Shown one piece after another: positions 26,786-35,204 of a DNA stretch of 64,000 bases (position 1 is its first letter; the number at the start of each line of letters is the position of its first letter). This DNA comes from Nocardia anocheti (GTDB taxonomy: Bacteria; Actinomycetota; Actinomycetes; Mycobacteriales; Mycobacteriaceae). The notes beneath the pieces were generated by a model. That model ran no database searches, was not told where the DNA came from, and worked only from the letters and a program-made list of their open reading frames with translations. The stretch covers positions 372,001 to 436,000 of the forward strand of contig NZ_JAQQFV010000001.1 of NCBI RefSeq assembly GCF_029675105.1, written 5' to 3'. The position numbers were made by a program, and so were the translations under genes.

Positions 26786-28480
26786 ATGAGAACCCGTCAC
26801 AGATCCCGAGGACGCGGTACTCGGTTGCGCTGTGCCGCGGTGGTGGTCGCCGCGGGCATGGTGCTGGCGGGCTGTGGCGGCGGTGACGAATCGGCCGAAG
26901 GGCTCAGCGGCGCGCTCGGCACGACCAGCGATGTCAACCCGCGCGGGGTCGAGGAACTGCGCGAGGGCGGCAACCTGCGCCTGGCCACCACCTCCTACCC
27001 GGCCAACTGGAACACGCTGTCCAACGACGGCAACGAGGCCGAGATCGCCGACATCCTGCGGCCGCTGATGCCCCACGCCTACGACATCGACGCCGCGGGC
27101 AAGCTCAGCGTGAACACCGACTACTTCACCGACATCGAGCTCACCGGCACCGACCCCATGCGGGTGACCTACACGATCAACCCGAAGGCGGTGTGGTCCG
27201 ACGGCACCCCCATCACCTGGGAGGACCTCGCCGCCCAGGCCAATGCCCTGAGCGGGCGCGACAAGCGCTACCTGATCGCCATCACCAACGGGTTCGAGTT
27301 CGTCGACAAGGTCGAGCGCGGCGTCGACGACCGCCAGGCCGTACTCACCTTCAACACTCCCTTCGCCGATTGGCGCGGCCAGTTCGCGGGCAACAGCACG
27401 CTGTACCCGAAGTCGGTCACCAGCACTCCCGAGGCGTTCAACACCAGCCTCACCGACGCCGCCGGTCCGACCGCGGGCCCGTTCGTCATCACCGGCACCG
27501 ACCGCGCCCAGGGCCGGATCACCCTGGGCCGCAACCCGAACTGGTGGGGCGACAAGCCCGTCCTCGACACCATCACCTACAGCGTGCTCGACCGCACCGC
27601 CTGGGTGCAGGCCCTGCAGAACAACGAACTCGACCTGGCGCTGCTGTCCACCATCGACGACGTGAAGTCCGTACGCGGCACCGGCGACCTGGTGGTGCGT
27701 CGCGCCCCCGGCAACCGCTGGCGCCACATCACCTTCAACGGCTCCCCCGGCTCCATCCTCGCCGATCCCGGTGTGCGCGTGGCCATCTCGAAGGCGATCG
27801 ACCGCCAGGGCATCGTCACCGCCATGCAGAACGGCCTGGTGGAAAACCCGAAGCCGCTCAACAATCACGTCTTCCTGCAGGGCCAGCAGGGGTATCAGGA
27901 CAACAGCCTCGGCTTCGACCCCGAGGCCGCCGCGAAGGAACTCGACGCGCTCGGCTGGAAACTCGACGGCGACGTGCGCAAGAAGGACGGCCGCGCGCTC
28001 GTCATCCGCGATGTCATGTACAACGACCCGACCTGGGTGCAGATCGCCCAGATCATCCAGCAGAACCTGGCCGCCATCGGCGTCGGCCTGACCATCGACA
28101 CCAAACCCGCCGCGGGCTATTTCACCGACGTCATCCAGCCCGGCGATTTCGACGCCACCCAGTTCACCTTCCAGGGCGACCCGTTCCCCCTGTCGAGCCT
28201 GCGCCAGATCTACTACTACGACCCGAACGACCTGCAGGGCAACTACGGCCGCATCGGCTCCCCCGAACTCAACGCCCTCATCGAACGCACCCTCACCGAA
28301 CTCGACCCCGCGAAATCCCTCGCCCTGGCCAACCAGGTCGACCGCGCGGTCTTCGAGGAGGGCCACTCCCTGCCGCTGTTCCAGTCCGACGGCAGTTACG
28401 GCGCCCGCGCCACCCTCGCCAACATGGGTTCGCCTGGGTTGGCGTCGTACGACTATACGAAGATCGGATTCTTGAAATGA
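26786..28480 (+). CDS. Peptide ABC transporter substrate-binding lipoprotein, copy 1
   Basis: 564 aa family 5 solute-binding protein, lipid-anchored outside the membrane. Signal peptide with lipobox VLAGC (Cys at about residue 31). After a GTTSDVNPRGVEELREGGNLR linker comes the SBP_bac_5 fold: VTYTINPKAVWSDGTPITWEDL, the KVERGVDDRQAVLTF block and a C-terminal half with YYYDPNDLQGNYGRIGSPEL. ATG at 26786 with GGAGG 6 bases upstream. Its stop overlaps the start of copy 2 (ATGA). It is the most divergent of the three copies (for example YTDIELTGTDPMRV where the others have QLTGT.PQQV). It presumably feeds the permease and ATPase encoded upstream. Confidence 0.94.
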   Translation: MRTRHRSRGRGTRLRCAAVVVAAGMVLAGCGGGDESAEGLSGALGTTSDVNPRGVEELREGGNLRLATTSYPANWNTLSNDGNEAEIADILRPLMPHAYDIDAAGKLSVNTDYFTDIELTGTDPMRVTYTINPKAVWSDGTPITWEDLAAQANALSGRDKRYLIAITNGFEFVDKVERGVDDRQAVLTFNTPFADWRGQFAGNSTLYPKSVTSTPEAFNTSLTDAAGPTAGPFVITGTDRAQGRITLGRNPNWWGDKPVLDTITYSVLDRTAWVQALQNNELDLALLSTIDDVKSVRGTGDLVVRRAPGNRWRHITFNGSPGSILADPGVRVAISKAIDRQGIVTAMQNGLVENPKPLNNHVFLQGQQGYQDNSLGFDPEAAAKELDALGWKLDGDVRKKDGRALVIRDVMYNDPTWVQIAQIIQQNLAAIGVGLTIDTKPAAGYFTDVIQPGDFDATQFTFQGDPFPLSSLRQIYYYDPNDLQGNYGRIGSPELNALIERTLTELDPAKSLALANQVDRAVFEEGHSLPLFQSDGSYGARATLANMGSPGLASYDYTKIGFLK

Positions 28481-30165
28481 CCACTGCTACCTATGCTTCC
28501 CGGCTGCGCCGGGCGGGCTTCCGCGTCGCGGCACCAGTTGTCGCGCTCTCCCTGGTACTCGGTGGTTGTGGCTCCGACGACTCCTCCCAGCTCGGCGCGA
28601 GCGAGATCTCCGCGGTCAGCGACATCAACCCCAAGGACGTGAGCGAGCTGCGCGACGGCGGCAACCTGCGGCTGGCGCTGACCTCGTTCCCGGAGACGTT
28701 CAACTCCGACCACATCGACGCCAGCGGCGACGTCTCCGATGTCGTCGGCTGGACCCTGCCGGGAACCGTGACCTCGAACGCGGCGGGCGAGCTGAGCGTC
28801 GACCACGACTACTTCACCGATATCCAGCTCACCGGCACCGCGCCGCAACAGGTGACCTACACGATCAATCCCAAGGCGGTGTGGTCGGACGGATCGCCGA
28901 TCACCTGGGAGGACATGGCCTCGCAGGCCAAGGCGCTCAACGGCAAGGATGTCGCCTACCAGGTGCGCGGCACCGACGGCTTCGACCGGGTGGAGAAGGT
29001 GGAGCGCGGCGTCGACGACCGCCAGGCCGTGGTCACCTTCGCCAAGCCCTACGCCGAGTGGCAGGGCATGTTCAACCCGCTCTACCCCAAGGCGTCCACC
29101 GAATCGCCCGCGGCGTTCGAGAACTGGGCCCGCAACAGCCTGCCGCTGTCGTCGGGACCGTTCCTCATCAGCTCGCTCGACCGCGCCCAACAGCGGATCA
29201 CGCTGAGCCGCAACCCCAAGTGGTGGGGCAACACCCCGAAGCTGGACTCGGTCACCTTCGCGGTGCTGGACTACTCGGCGCGCATCGCCGCGCTCCAGAA
29301 CAACGAACTCGACGCCGCGACCGTCTCGGGGATCGACGAGATCAAGACCGCCGCTGGATCGCCCGGGCTGGTCGTGCGCCGCGCGCCTTCGCCCAAGTTC
29401 TCGCACTTCACGTTCAACGGTGCCCCCGGCGCGATCCTGGAAGACCCGCAGCTGCGCATCGCCATCTCCAAGGCCATCGACCGGGAAGGCATCGCCAAGG
29501 CGACCCAGCACGGTGTGGTCGAGAACCCGCAGCCGTTGAACAACCACATCTTCCTCAAGGGCCAGAAGGGCTACCAGGACAACGCCGCGGCGGTGTCCTA
29601 CGATCCGGCCGCCGCCGCCAAGATGCTCGATGACCTGGGCTGGAAGCTCAACGGCGATGTCCGCGAGAAGGACGGCCGCAAACTCGAGATCAAGGATGTG
29701 ATGTACCAGCAGGACGCCTGGGTGCAAATCGCCCAGATCGCCCAGCAGAACCTCGCGGCGGTCGGCGTGAAGCTTAACATCCAGACGGTCCCGGGCAACG
29801 GCCTGTTCACCGACGTGGTCGACCCCGGCAACTTCGACATCGTCCAGTTCACCTGGTCCGGTGGCATTCTCCCGCTGGGCGTGCTTCCGCAGGTCTACGC
29901 CTACGACCCGAACAACCGGCTCAGCAACAAGGGCCGCATCGGCAGCCCCGAGCTGAACGCGCTGATCGAGGAGACCATTTCCGAACTCGATCCGGAGAAG
30001 GCGATCGAGCTGGCCAACAAGGCCGACCGGATGATCTTCGAGGAGGGCTTCTCGCTGCCGATCGTGCAGTCGCCCGGCGCGGTGGCGGTGCGTTCTACGC
30101 TGGCCAACTACGGGGCCTTCGGCCTGTCGTCCACGGATCTGACCAAGGTCGGCTTCGTCAAGTAG
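28477..30165 (+). CDS. Peptide ABC transporter substrate-binding lipoprotein, copy 2
   Basis: 562 aa paralogue of the neighbouring binding proteins. Signal peptide with lipobox VLGGC, then SAVSDINPKDVSELRDGGN. Diagnostic SBP_bac_5 segments: QQVTYTINPKAVWSDGSPIT, WEDMASQAKALNGKDV, QRITLSRNPKWWGNTPKL and the helix AISKAIDREGIAKATQ. The C-terminus ends STDLTKVGFVK, matching the ends of copies 1 and 3 (KIGFLK, KVGFLK). The ATG at 28477 overlaps the stop of copy 1. It is closer to copy 3 than to copy 1 (shared NHIFLKGQKGYQDN-type and AVGVKLNIQTVPG segments), so duplication was stepwise. Confidence 0.94.
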   Translation: MTTATYASRLRRAGFRVAAPVVALSLVLGGCGSDDSSQLGASEISAVSDINPKDVSELRDGGNLRLALTSFPETFNSDHIDASGDVSDVVGWTLPGTVTSNAAGELSVDHDYFTDIQLTGTAPQQVTYTINPKAVWSDGSPITWEDMASQAKALNGKDVAYQVRGTDGFDRVEKVERGVDDRQAVVTFAKPYAEWQGMFNPLYPKASTESPAAFENWARNSLPLSSGPFLISSLDRAQQRITLSRNPKWWGNTPKLDSVTFAVLDYSARIAALQNNELDAATVSGIDEIKTAAGSPGLVVRRAPSPKFSHFTFNGAPGAILEDPQLRIAISKAIDREGIAKATQHGVVENPQPLNNHIFLKGQKGYQDNAAAVSYDPAAAAKMLDDLGWKLNGDVREKDGRKLEIKDVMYQQDAWVQIAQIAQQNLAAVGVKLNIQTVPGNGLFTDVVDPGNFDIVQFTWSGGILPLGVLPQVYAYDPNNRLSNKGRIGSPELNALIEETISELDPEKAIELANKADRMIFEEGFSLPIVQSPGAVAVRSTLANYGAFGLSSTDLTKVGFVK

Positions 30166-30199
30166 TAGCTCCGCCACGCGCGGACAGGAAGGACCCACC

Positions 30200-31870
30200 A
30201 TGCGAATTCGCTCGCTCGGCGCAAGGTTCGCCATTCCGTGCGTGGCGGTCGGCTTGATCCTGTCGGGGTGTTCGACCGACAGCGATGTCACCCCCGGCAG
30301 CGCGACGATCGGCAGTACCAACGACATCAATCCTCACGATGTGGCCGATCTGCGCGACGGCGGGAACCTGCGGCTGGTGCTCAGTTCGTTCCCGGAGACC
30401 TTCAACTACCTGCACGTGGACGGCGGGACGGAGAGTACCGGCGATGTGATCGAGCCGGTCCTACCCTCCCCGTACACCAGCGATGCCGCCGGTGAGCTAT
30501 CGATCAATCACGACTACTTCACCGACATCCAGCTCACCGGCACCGAGCCACAGCAGGTGACCTACACGATCAACCCCAAGGCGGTGTGGTCGGACGGATC
30601 ACCGATCACCTGGGAGGACATGGCCTCGCAGGCCGAGGCGCTGAGCGGCCGCGATCCGGCCTTCCTGGTGTCGTCCACCAGCGGGTTCGAGCGGGTGGAG
30701 AAGGTGGAGCGCGGGGCCGACGACCGGCAGGCGATCGTCACCTTCGCCCAGCCCTACGCGGAGTGGCAGGGCCAGTTCAGTCCGCTGTATCCCAAGGCGA
30801 CCACCGAGTCGGCGGCGGCGTTCAACGATCGTGATCGGTCCGGGCTGGCGGTGAGCGCCGGTCCGTTCCAGATCGGCGATATCGACCGCTCGCAGAGCCG
30901 GATCACGTTGAACCGCAACCCGTCCTGGTGGGGTGCCACGCCGAAGCTGGACAACATCACCTTCAGCGTGCTCGACAGTTCGGCCTGGCTGCCCGCCATC
31001 CAGAACAACGAGCTCGATATCGCCTACATGTCGGGCATCGAAAACGTCACCGCCGCCAAGCAGGCGCCCGGCGTGGTGCTGCGGCGCACACCGGAGCCGA
31101 GCTGGTCGCACATCACCTTCAACGGCGCGCCCGGTTCGCTGCTCGAGGACCCGCAGCTGCGCATCGCCATCTCCAAGGCGATCGACCGCCAGGGCATCGT
31201 GAACGCCGCCCAGAACGGCGTGGTCGACGAGCCGAAGACGCTGAACAACCACATCTTCATGCTGGGACAGAAGGGCTACCAGGACAATTCGGCGCCCATC
31301 TCCTTCGACCCCGACGCCGCCGCCGAGATGCTCGACGATCTGGGCTGGAAGCTCAACGGCGATGTCCGCGAAAAAGACGGGCGCAGGCTGGAACTGCGCG
31401 ATGTGATGTACCAGCAGGACGGCTGGGTGCAGACCGCGCAGATCGTGCAGCAGAACCTGGCGGCCGTCGGCGTGAAGCTCAACATCCAGACCGTGCCCGG
31501 CACCGGGCTTTTCAAGGATGTGATCGATCCGGGCAATTTCGAGCTGGCCCAGTTCAGCTGGGGCGGTAGCGTGTTGCCACTCACCGCGCTGCCGCAGATC
31601 TACGCCTACGACCCGAACAATCTGCAGGGCAACAAGGCTCGCATCGGCTCGCCCGAACTGAACGCGTTGATCGAACGCACCATGTCGGAGCTGGACCCGG
31701 AGAAGGCGATCGAGCTGGCCAACCAGGCCGATCAGATGATCTTCGCCGAAGGCTATTCGCTGCCGCTGTTCCAGGCTTCGGGCACCTACGCGGCCCGCGA
31801 GAACCTGGCCAACTACGGCGCGTTCGGGCTCGCCTCGGCCGACTACACCAAGGTCGGCTTCCTGAAGTGA
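30200..31870 (+). CDS. Peptide ABC transporter substrate-binding lipoprotein, copy 3
   Basis: 556 aa paralogue. Lipobox ILSGC at about residues 20-24. Then GSTNDINPHDVADLRDGGN, QQVTYTINPKAVWSDGSPIT, WEDMASQAEALSGRDP, ITLNRNPSWWGATPKL and AVGVKLNIQTVPGTGLFKDV. ATG at 30200 with GGAAGGA 6 bases upstream, after a 34-base gap, so this is the only binding-protein gene in the set that is not coupled by overlap to the one before it. Its stop overlaps the start of a small membrane protein gene. Differences between the three copies are concentrated in the middle region expected to line the ligand pocket, so their specificities may differ. Confidence 0.94.
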   Translation: MRIRSLGARFAIPCVAVGLILSGCSTDSDVTPGSATIGSTNDINPHDVADLRDGGNLRLVLSSFPETFNYLHVDGGTESTGDVIEPVLPSPYTSDAAGELSINHDYFTDIQLTGTEPQQVTYTINPKAVWSDGSPITWEDMASQAEALSGRDPAFLVSSTSGFERVEKVERGADDRQAIVTFAQPYAEWQGQFSPLYPKATTESAAAFNDRDRSGLAVSAGPFQIGDIDRSQSRITLNRNPSWWGATPKLDNITFSVLDSSAWLPAIQNNELDIAYMSGIENVTAAKQAPGVVLRRTPEPSWSHITFNGAPGSLLEDPQLRIAISKAIDRQGIVNAAQNGVVDEPKTLNNHIFMLGQKGYQDNSAPISFDPDAAAEMLDDLGWKLNGDVREKDGRRLELRDVMYQQDGWVQTAQIVQQNLAAVGVKLNIQTVPGTGLFKDVIDPGNFELAQFSWGGSVLPLTALPQIYAYDPNNLQGNKARIGSPELNALIERTMSELDPEKAIELANQADQMIFAEGYSLPLFQASGTYAARENLANYGAFGLASADYTKVGFLK

Positions 31871-32502
31871 GTGTGCTGGGCGCGCTGAGCTATCCGCTGC
31901 TCGTGACGAGTGGTGCCCTGGTGGTGGTCGCCGCCTGGGTGCCGTTCGCGGATCTGGATCAGCTCAGCGCGCTCGCCGTGGTGGCCGTGGCGATTGTGGT
32001 GTTCACGGCCTATCAGCTCGGGCTGGCGGTGGGGGTGCTGCCGACCGGGCTCGTCGCGGCGGGGACGGTGCGGGGGAAGCGGGTGCGGCAGCAGCATCGG
32101 CTGGTCAGCCGGTCGTGGCTGGAGATCACGAGTGGGGATCGCGTGGTGTGGCAGCCGGTGTTCTACACGTCCGCGCTGAGCACGCTCACCCCCACCGACC
32201 TCGAACTCACCGGTACCGCGATCTCGGCCGGTGACGAGCGCTTCTCTCCCTCCGGGCGGGTCCGTACCACCGAGCCCACCGGCAAGCTCGTCGACAACCC
32301 CTCGCGTCCCGCCGAGCCGCCGGTCTTCGGTATCGGCCGCCGTCTCGTGCTCGACGCCCAGTTCGCCATCGGCGCGCCCGTCATGGGCCTGCTCTGGGTC
32401 TATGTCGTGGGCGGCGGCACCGGTGCCTTCGTCGGCGCCACCATCGTCGCCGCCGCCACCTTCACCTGGCTCTCCGCCATCCGCGGCTCCGACCCCAGCT
32501 GA
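31867..32502 (+). CDS. Membrane protein of unknown function in the peptide importer operon
   Basis: 211 aa. Two hydrophobic helices near the N-terminus (about 8-24 and 33-60), a hydrophilic cytoplasmic or external middle (QQHRLVSRSWLEITSGDRVVWQPVFYTSALSTL, about 75-165, with a DxELTGTA strand-rich look) and two helices at the C-terminus (FAIGAPVMGLLWVYVVG and GAFVGATIVAAATF). The GTG start at 31867 overlaps the stop of the third binding protein, so it belongs to the operon. I do not recognise a domain; an accessory role in the importer is only a contextual guess. A strong hairpin (32517-32577) closes the operon. Confidence 0.8.
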   Translation: MSVLGALSYPLLVTSGALVVVAAWVPFADLDQLSALAVVAVAIVVFTAYQLGLAVGVLPTGLVAAGTVRGKRVRQQHRLVSRSWLEITSGDRVVWQPVFYTSALSTLTPTDLELTGTAISAGDERFSPSGRVRTTEPTGKLVDNPSRPAEPPVFGIGRRLVLDAQFAIGAPVMGLLWVYVVGGGTGAFVGATIVAAATFTWLSAIRGSDPS

Positions 32503-32516
32503 TCCACCTGGTCAAG

Positions 32517-32577
32517 CGATCACCACGTTCTGGTGGCGGACTCCCGACGTTCGCCCGCCACCGGAGCGTGGTGATCG
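32517..32577 (+). terminator. Long two-stem hairpin ending the peptide importer operon
   Basis: Outer arms CGATCACCACG (32517-32527) and CGTGGTGATCG (32567-32577) are a perfect 11-bp pair; inner arms GGTGGCGG (32532-32539) and CCGCCACC (32555-32562) pair as well. No T-run. It lies between the operon end and the FadR-type operator. Confidence 0.65.
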
Positions 32578-32594
32578 TTCGTTCAGCTCGCGGG

Positions 32595-32611
32595 AACTGG
32601 TCTGACCACTT
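32595..32611. promoter_or_regulatory. FadR-type operator upstream of the GntR gene
   Basis: AACTGGTCTGACCACTT is a 17-bp near-palindrome with the TGGT-N3-ACCA core of FadR-subfamily GntR sites, and it closely matches the E. coli FadR consensus (AnCTGGTCCGACnTGTT, from memory). Placed 13 bases before the first possible start, it suggests autorepression. Confidence 0.65.
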
Positions 32612-32623
32612 GACCTCTGACCT

Positions 32624-33457
32624 GTGGGGGTGGATTATCAGGGGGTGGCGTGGACTCCTGTGGTGAAGCGGTCGGTTTCCGGTGATGTGTTCGAGCAGAT
32701 CGCCGGGGAGGTGCTGGGCGGGGAGCTGGCCGCCGGGAGCACACTGCCGAGTGAGCGGCAGTTGGCCGAGGCGCTGGGGGTTTCACGGCCCGCGGTGCGC
32801 GAGGCCTTGCAGCGACTCGCGGCGGCGGGACTCGTCTCGGTCCGCCAAGGTGAGGCCACCACCGTGCTCGACTATCGCCGCAGCGCCGGGCTCGAAGTCC
32901 TCCCGCGCCTGCTCTTGCGCGGCGACACCATCGACCCCACCGTCGCCCGCAGCATCCTGGAGGCCCGCCTGCACAATGGCCCCAAGATCGCCGAGCTCGC
33001 CGCCGCCCGTGTGCGGCGAACCCACGATGCCGCCGCTTCCGCCGTCGATCCGGCCGGACCAGCGATCGCGCCCACCGCGGCGGACCGCTCGACGCGAGCC
33101 GACGGCCCGGCAGGAGTCGATGCGGAACTAGCCCTCCTTGGCGCGTCCGTGGAAGCGCTTGTCGCCGAGACGGATTCGCTGGCACAGCAGCGGATCGCGC
33201 TCGAGTTCTGGGATCACGTGCTCGATCTCGCGGACTCGATCGCGTTCCGGCTCATGTATTCGATGCTGCGGGCGGCTTACGAGCCCGCGCTCGCCGCCTT
33301 GGCGCCGATCATGTCCGCCGAGGTGGGCAATGGGGACGCCTATCGAGACCTGGCCGCCGCGATCAGCGCGGGCGAGCCGGAACGGGCCGCCGATTCCGCC
33401 CGGGCACTGCTCGGACCGGCGACCACCGCCCTCATCCATGCCCTCGACGGGGCGTGA
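32624..33457 (+). CDS. GntR-family regulator, FadR-like
   Basis: 277 aa. Winged helix at about 15-85: DVFEQIAGEVLGGELAAGSTLPSERQLAEALGVSRPAVREALQRL in outline (PSERQLAEALGVSRPAVREA is the GntR recognition signature), then GLVSVRQGEATTVLDYRR. The C-terminal all-helical half resembles the FadR/FCD acyl-CoA-binding fold (ALEFWDHVLDLADSIAFRLM), with an Ala/Pro-rich insert at about 140-165. GTG start uncertain: 32624, 32630 or 32645 are all in frame and none has a convincing ribosome site. The FadR-type palindrome immediately upstream and the fatty-acid-hydroxylase-type gene 19 bases downstream suggest control by fatty acyl ligands. Confidence 0.85.
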   Translation: MGVDYQGVAWTPVVKRSVSGDVFEQIAGEVLGGELAAGSTLPSERQLAEALGVSRPAVREALQRLAAAGLVSVRQGEATTVLDYRRSAGLEVLPRLLLRGDTIDPTVARSILEARLHNGPKIAELAAARVRRTHDAAASAVDPAGPAIAPTAADRSTRADGPAGVDAELALLGASVEALVAETDSLAQQRIALEFWDHVLDLADSIAFRLMYSMLRAAYEPALAALAPIMSAEVGNGDAYRDLAAAISAGEPERAADSARALLGPATTALIHALDGA

Positions 33458-33476
33458 ACCACCCGAGGAAACCGCC

Positions 33477-34271
33477 ATGACCAGTACCCGTCCGACAACG
33501 CCGTCGCACGATCCCCGCCGACCGGCACTGAATCCCACCACCCCGGACACGTCCCGCCGCCGCGCGAACCCCGACGGTTCGACCTCGCCGATACCCGCCG
33601 ACGGCGAACGCCCGGCGGGCAACTCACGCGCGATCCGCCGCGGCCTGACACTCGGCGTGGCGGGCCGGGAGTTCCTCCGGCACCCCTCGCCCTGGATGAT
33701 CGCGACGAGCCTGGTGATCGTGCTGGCCGCCCGCCTGGCGCTGGGCGACTGGCAACTCACCGATCTGCTCGTCCCGGTGCTGATCCTCGCCGCGTTCCCG
33801 CTGGTCGAGTGGATCATCCACGTGAGCATCCTGCATTGGCGCCCACGGCATCTCGGCCCGCTCACTTTCGACAGCGAGCTGGCCCGCAAACACCGCGAGC
33901 ACCACACCGACCCGCGCGACATCCCGCTGATCTTCATCCCGCCCAAGTCGCTCACCCTCACCATCGCGGCCCTGGTGGCGATCGCCCTACTCGCCTTCCC
34001 CCGCGTGGAACTCGGCCTGACCTTCCTCCTCACCATCACCGTCCTCGGCCTGCTCTACGAGTGGACCCACTACCTCATCCACACCGACTACAAGCCGAAA
34101 CACGCCCCCTACCGCGCGGTCTGGCGCAACCACCGCCACCACCACTACAAGAACGAGCACTACTGGTTCACGGTGACCACCACCAACACCGCCGACCGCC
34201 TGCTCGGCACCTCTCCCGACCCGGCCGCCGTCCCCACCTCCCCGACCGCCCGCCACCTGCACGCGAGCTGA
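33477..34271 (+). CDS. Fatty acid hydroxylase/sterol desaturase-family membrane protein
   Basis: 264 aa. A disordered N-terminal 55 residues precede four helices with the diiron His clusters of this superfamily: EWIIHVSILHW, RKHREHHTDP, YEWTHYLIHTDYKP and RNHRHHHYKNEHYWF, giving at least eight candidate His ligands. Members insert oxygen or a double bond into lipid chains. ATG at 33477 with GAGGAAACCGCC upstream. It follows the FadR-like gene by 19 bases, so they form an operon, and the regulator may sense the lipid pool this enzyme alters. Substrate unknown; a carotenoid or ceramide-type hydroxylase are alternatives within the family. Convergent with the next gene, only 16 bases apart, without an obvious terminator. 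Confidence 0.88.
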   Translation: MTSTRPTTPSHDPRRPALNPTTPDTSRRRANPDGSTSPIPADGERPAGNSRAIRRGLTLGVAGREFLRHPSPWMIATSLVIVLAARLALGDWQLTDLLVPVLILAAFPLVEWIIHVSILHWRPRHLGPLTFDSELARKHREHHTDPRDIPLIFIPPKSLTLTIAALVAIALLAFPRVELGLTFLLTITVLGLLYEWTHYLIHTDYKPKHAPYRAVWRNHRHHHYKNEHYWFTVTTTNTADRLLGTSPDPAAVPTSPTARHLHAS

Positions 34272-34287
34272 GAGCGGACGCCCTGGT

Positions 34288-35073
34288 TCACCGCGCGTCG
34301 GCGAACCAGGGCCTGCTGCCCGAGCGCAGGGTGAAGCCGTGCACGCGGTGGAGCCGGTAGCCCTCGGTCACGGCGAGCGCCGTCGCGGTCGCGGCACCAC
34401 CCAGCACCAGGACGAGCCGAATCCCGGTGGGCAGCGCGCTGCTCGGCTCCGCCAGCTCGACGACGACCACCGCCCAGGTGGTGAGGGTGATCGCGATCGG
34501 CCCGAGCAGCGGGTGGCCGTCGGAGGCGCGGAAGGCGTGCGTCGCGATGAGGAATCCGCCGCGCACCAGGTACGCCGACAACACCAGTCCGCCCAGCGGC
34601 GTTCCCACCACCACGATCACCGTGAGCACCACCTTCATCACCGTGGCGGACCGCCCGATCTCGGCCAGCCACTCGAACACGGTCGGGGTGAGCGCCAAGG
34701 CACCGAGCACCGCCGCGAAGGTACCCATCGCGAGTAGCGGTTGCGCCAGGTCACGCGCGGTCGATCTGCGTAACTCGGCATGGGTGCACAGCAGCAACAC
34801 GCCCATGACCAGCGCGCAGATCGGGCCGATGAGCAGGGCGGCCAGCGCGGTCCGCATCACCGCGTCGCCGAGCATGTCGCCGAACGAGAAGCGCGCGAGA
34901 TTCATCCCCACCGCGATATTGATCCCCAGGCCCACCCAGGTCCGGGTCGCCGCCAACTGGTCGACCACCTCGTCGCGGGCCACCAGCAGCCCGCGCGGCC
35001 GGAAGTGCCGGTCGGCATACCCCCACCCCGTTCGTAGTGGGGTCACCACGAACGTCTCGAAGAACTCCCCCAC
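34288..35073 (-). CDS. Multi-helix membrane protein of unknown function
   Basis: 261 aa from the GTG at 35073, chosen because GGGAGG lies about 6 bases upstream (longer starts at 35097 and 35154 lack ribosome sites). About seven hydrophobic segments: TWVGLGINIAVGMNLARF, ALAALLIGPICALVMGVLLL, MGTFAAVLGALALTPTVF, VMKVVLTVIVVVGTPLGGLVL, GPIAITLTTWAVVVVEL and GIRLVLVLGGAATATALAV. A cytoplasmic N-terminus includes FFETFVVTPLRTGWGYADRHFRPRG in pieces. No family is recognised. It is divergent from the copper locus; the 150-base spacer holds the copper promoter and nothing obvious for this gene. Confidence 0.75.
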   Translation of the reverse strand: MGEFFETFVVTPLRTGWGYADRHFRPRGLLVARDEVVDQLAATRTWVGLGINIAVGMNLARFSFGDMLGDAVMRTALAALLIGPICALVMGVLLLCTHAELRRSTARDLAQPLLAMGTFAAVLGALALTPTVFEWLAEIGRSATVMKVVLTVIVVVGTPLGGLVLSAYLVRGGFLIATHAFRASDGHPLLGPIAITLTTWAVVVVELAEPSSALPTGIRLVLVLGGAATATALAVTEGYRLHRVHGFTLRSGSRPWFADAR

Positions 35074-35147
35074 AACCCGCCTCCCTCTGCGCGTCATCCG
35101 CGGGCCGATCGTACGGGGTGGGGCCGACAAGGTACCGGCGCGCGTGG

Positions 35148-35175
35148 TTGACAAAGTACCCTAGGGGGGTATGGT
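35148..35175 (+). promoter_or_regulatory. Copper-type promoter with CsoR/RicR-like operator in the spacer
   Basis: TTGACA (35148-35153), a 16-base spacer and TATGGT (35170-35175). The spacer is filled by GTACCCTAGGGGGGTATGG, an imperfect palindrome with C-run/G-run arms flanked by TA, the layout of CsoR-class sites (ATACCC..GGGTAT). The downstream genes are copper-related, which supports copper induction. No csoR gene is in the window. Confidence 0.7.
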
Positions 35176-35204
35176 AGGCACCGACAGCGACCGAGGAGTC
35201 GAGC

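Noticed and set aside
24875..28366. Long open frame on the minus strand opposite the peptide ATPase and first binding protein
   Set aside because: Composition and lack of domains show antisense of real genes; the plus-strand genes have intact Walker and lipobox motifs.
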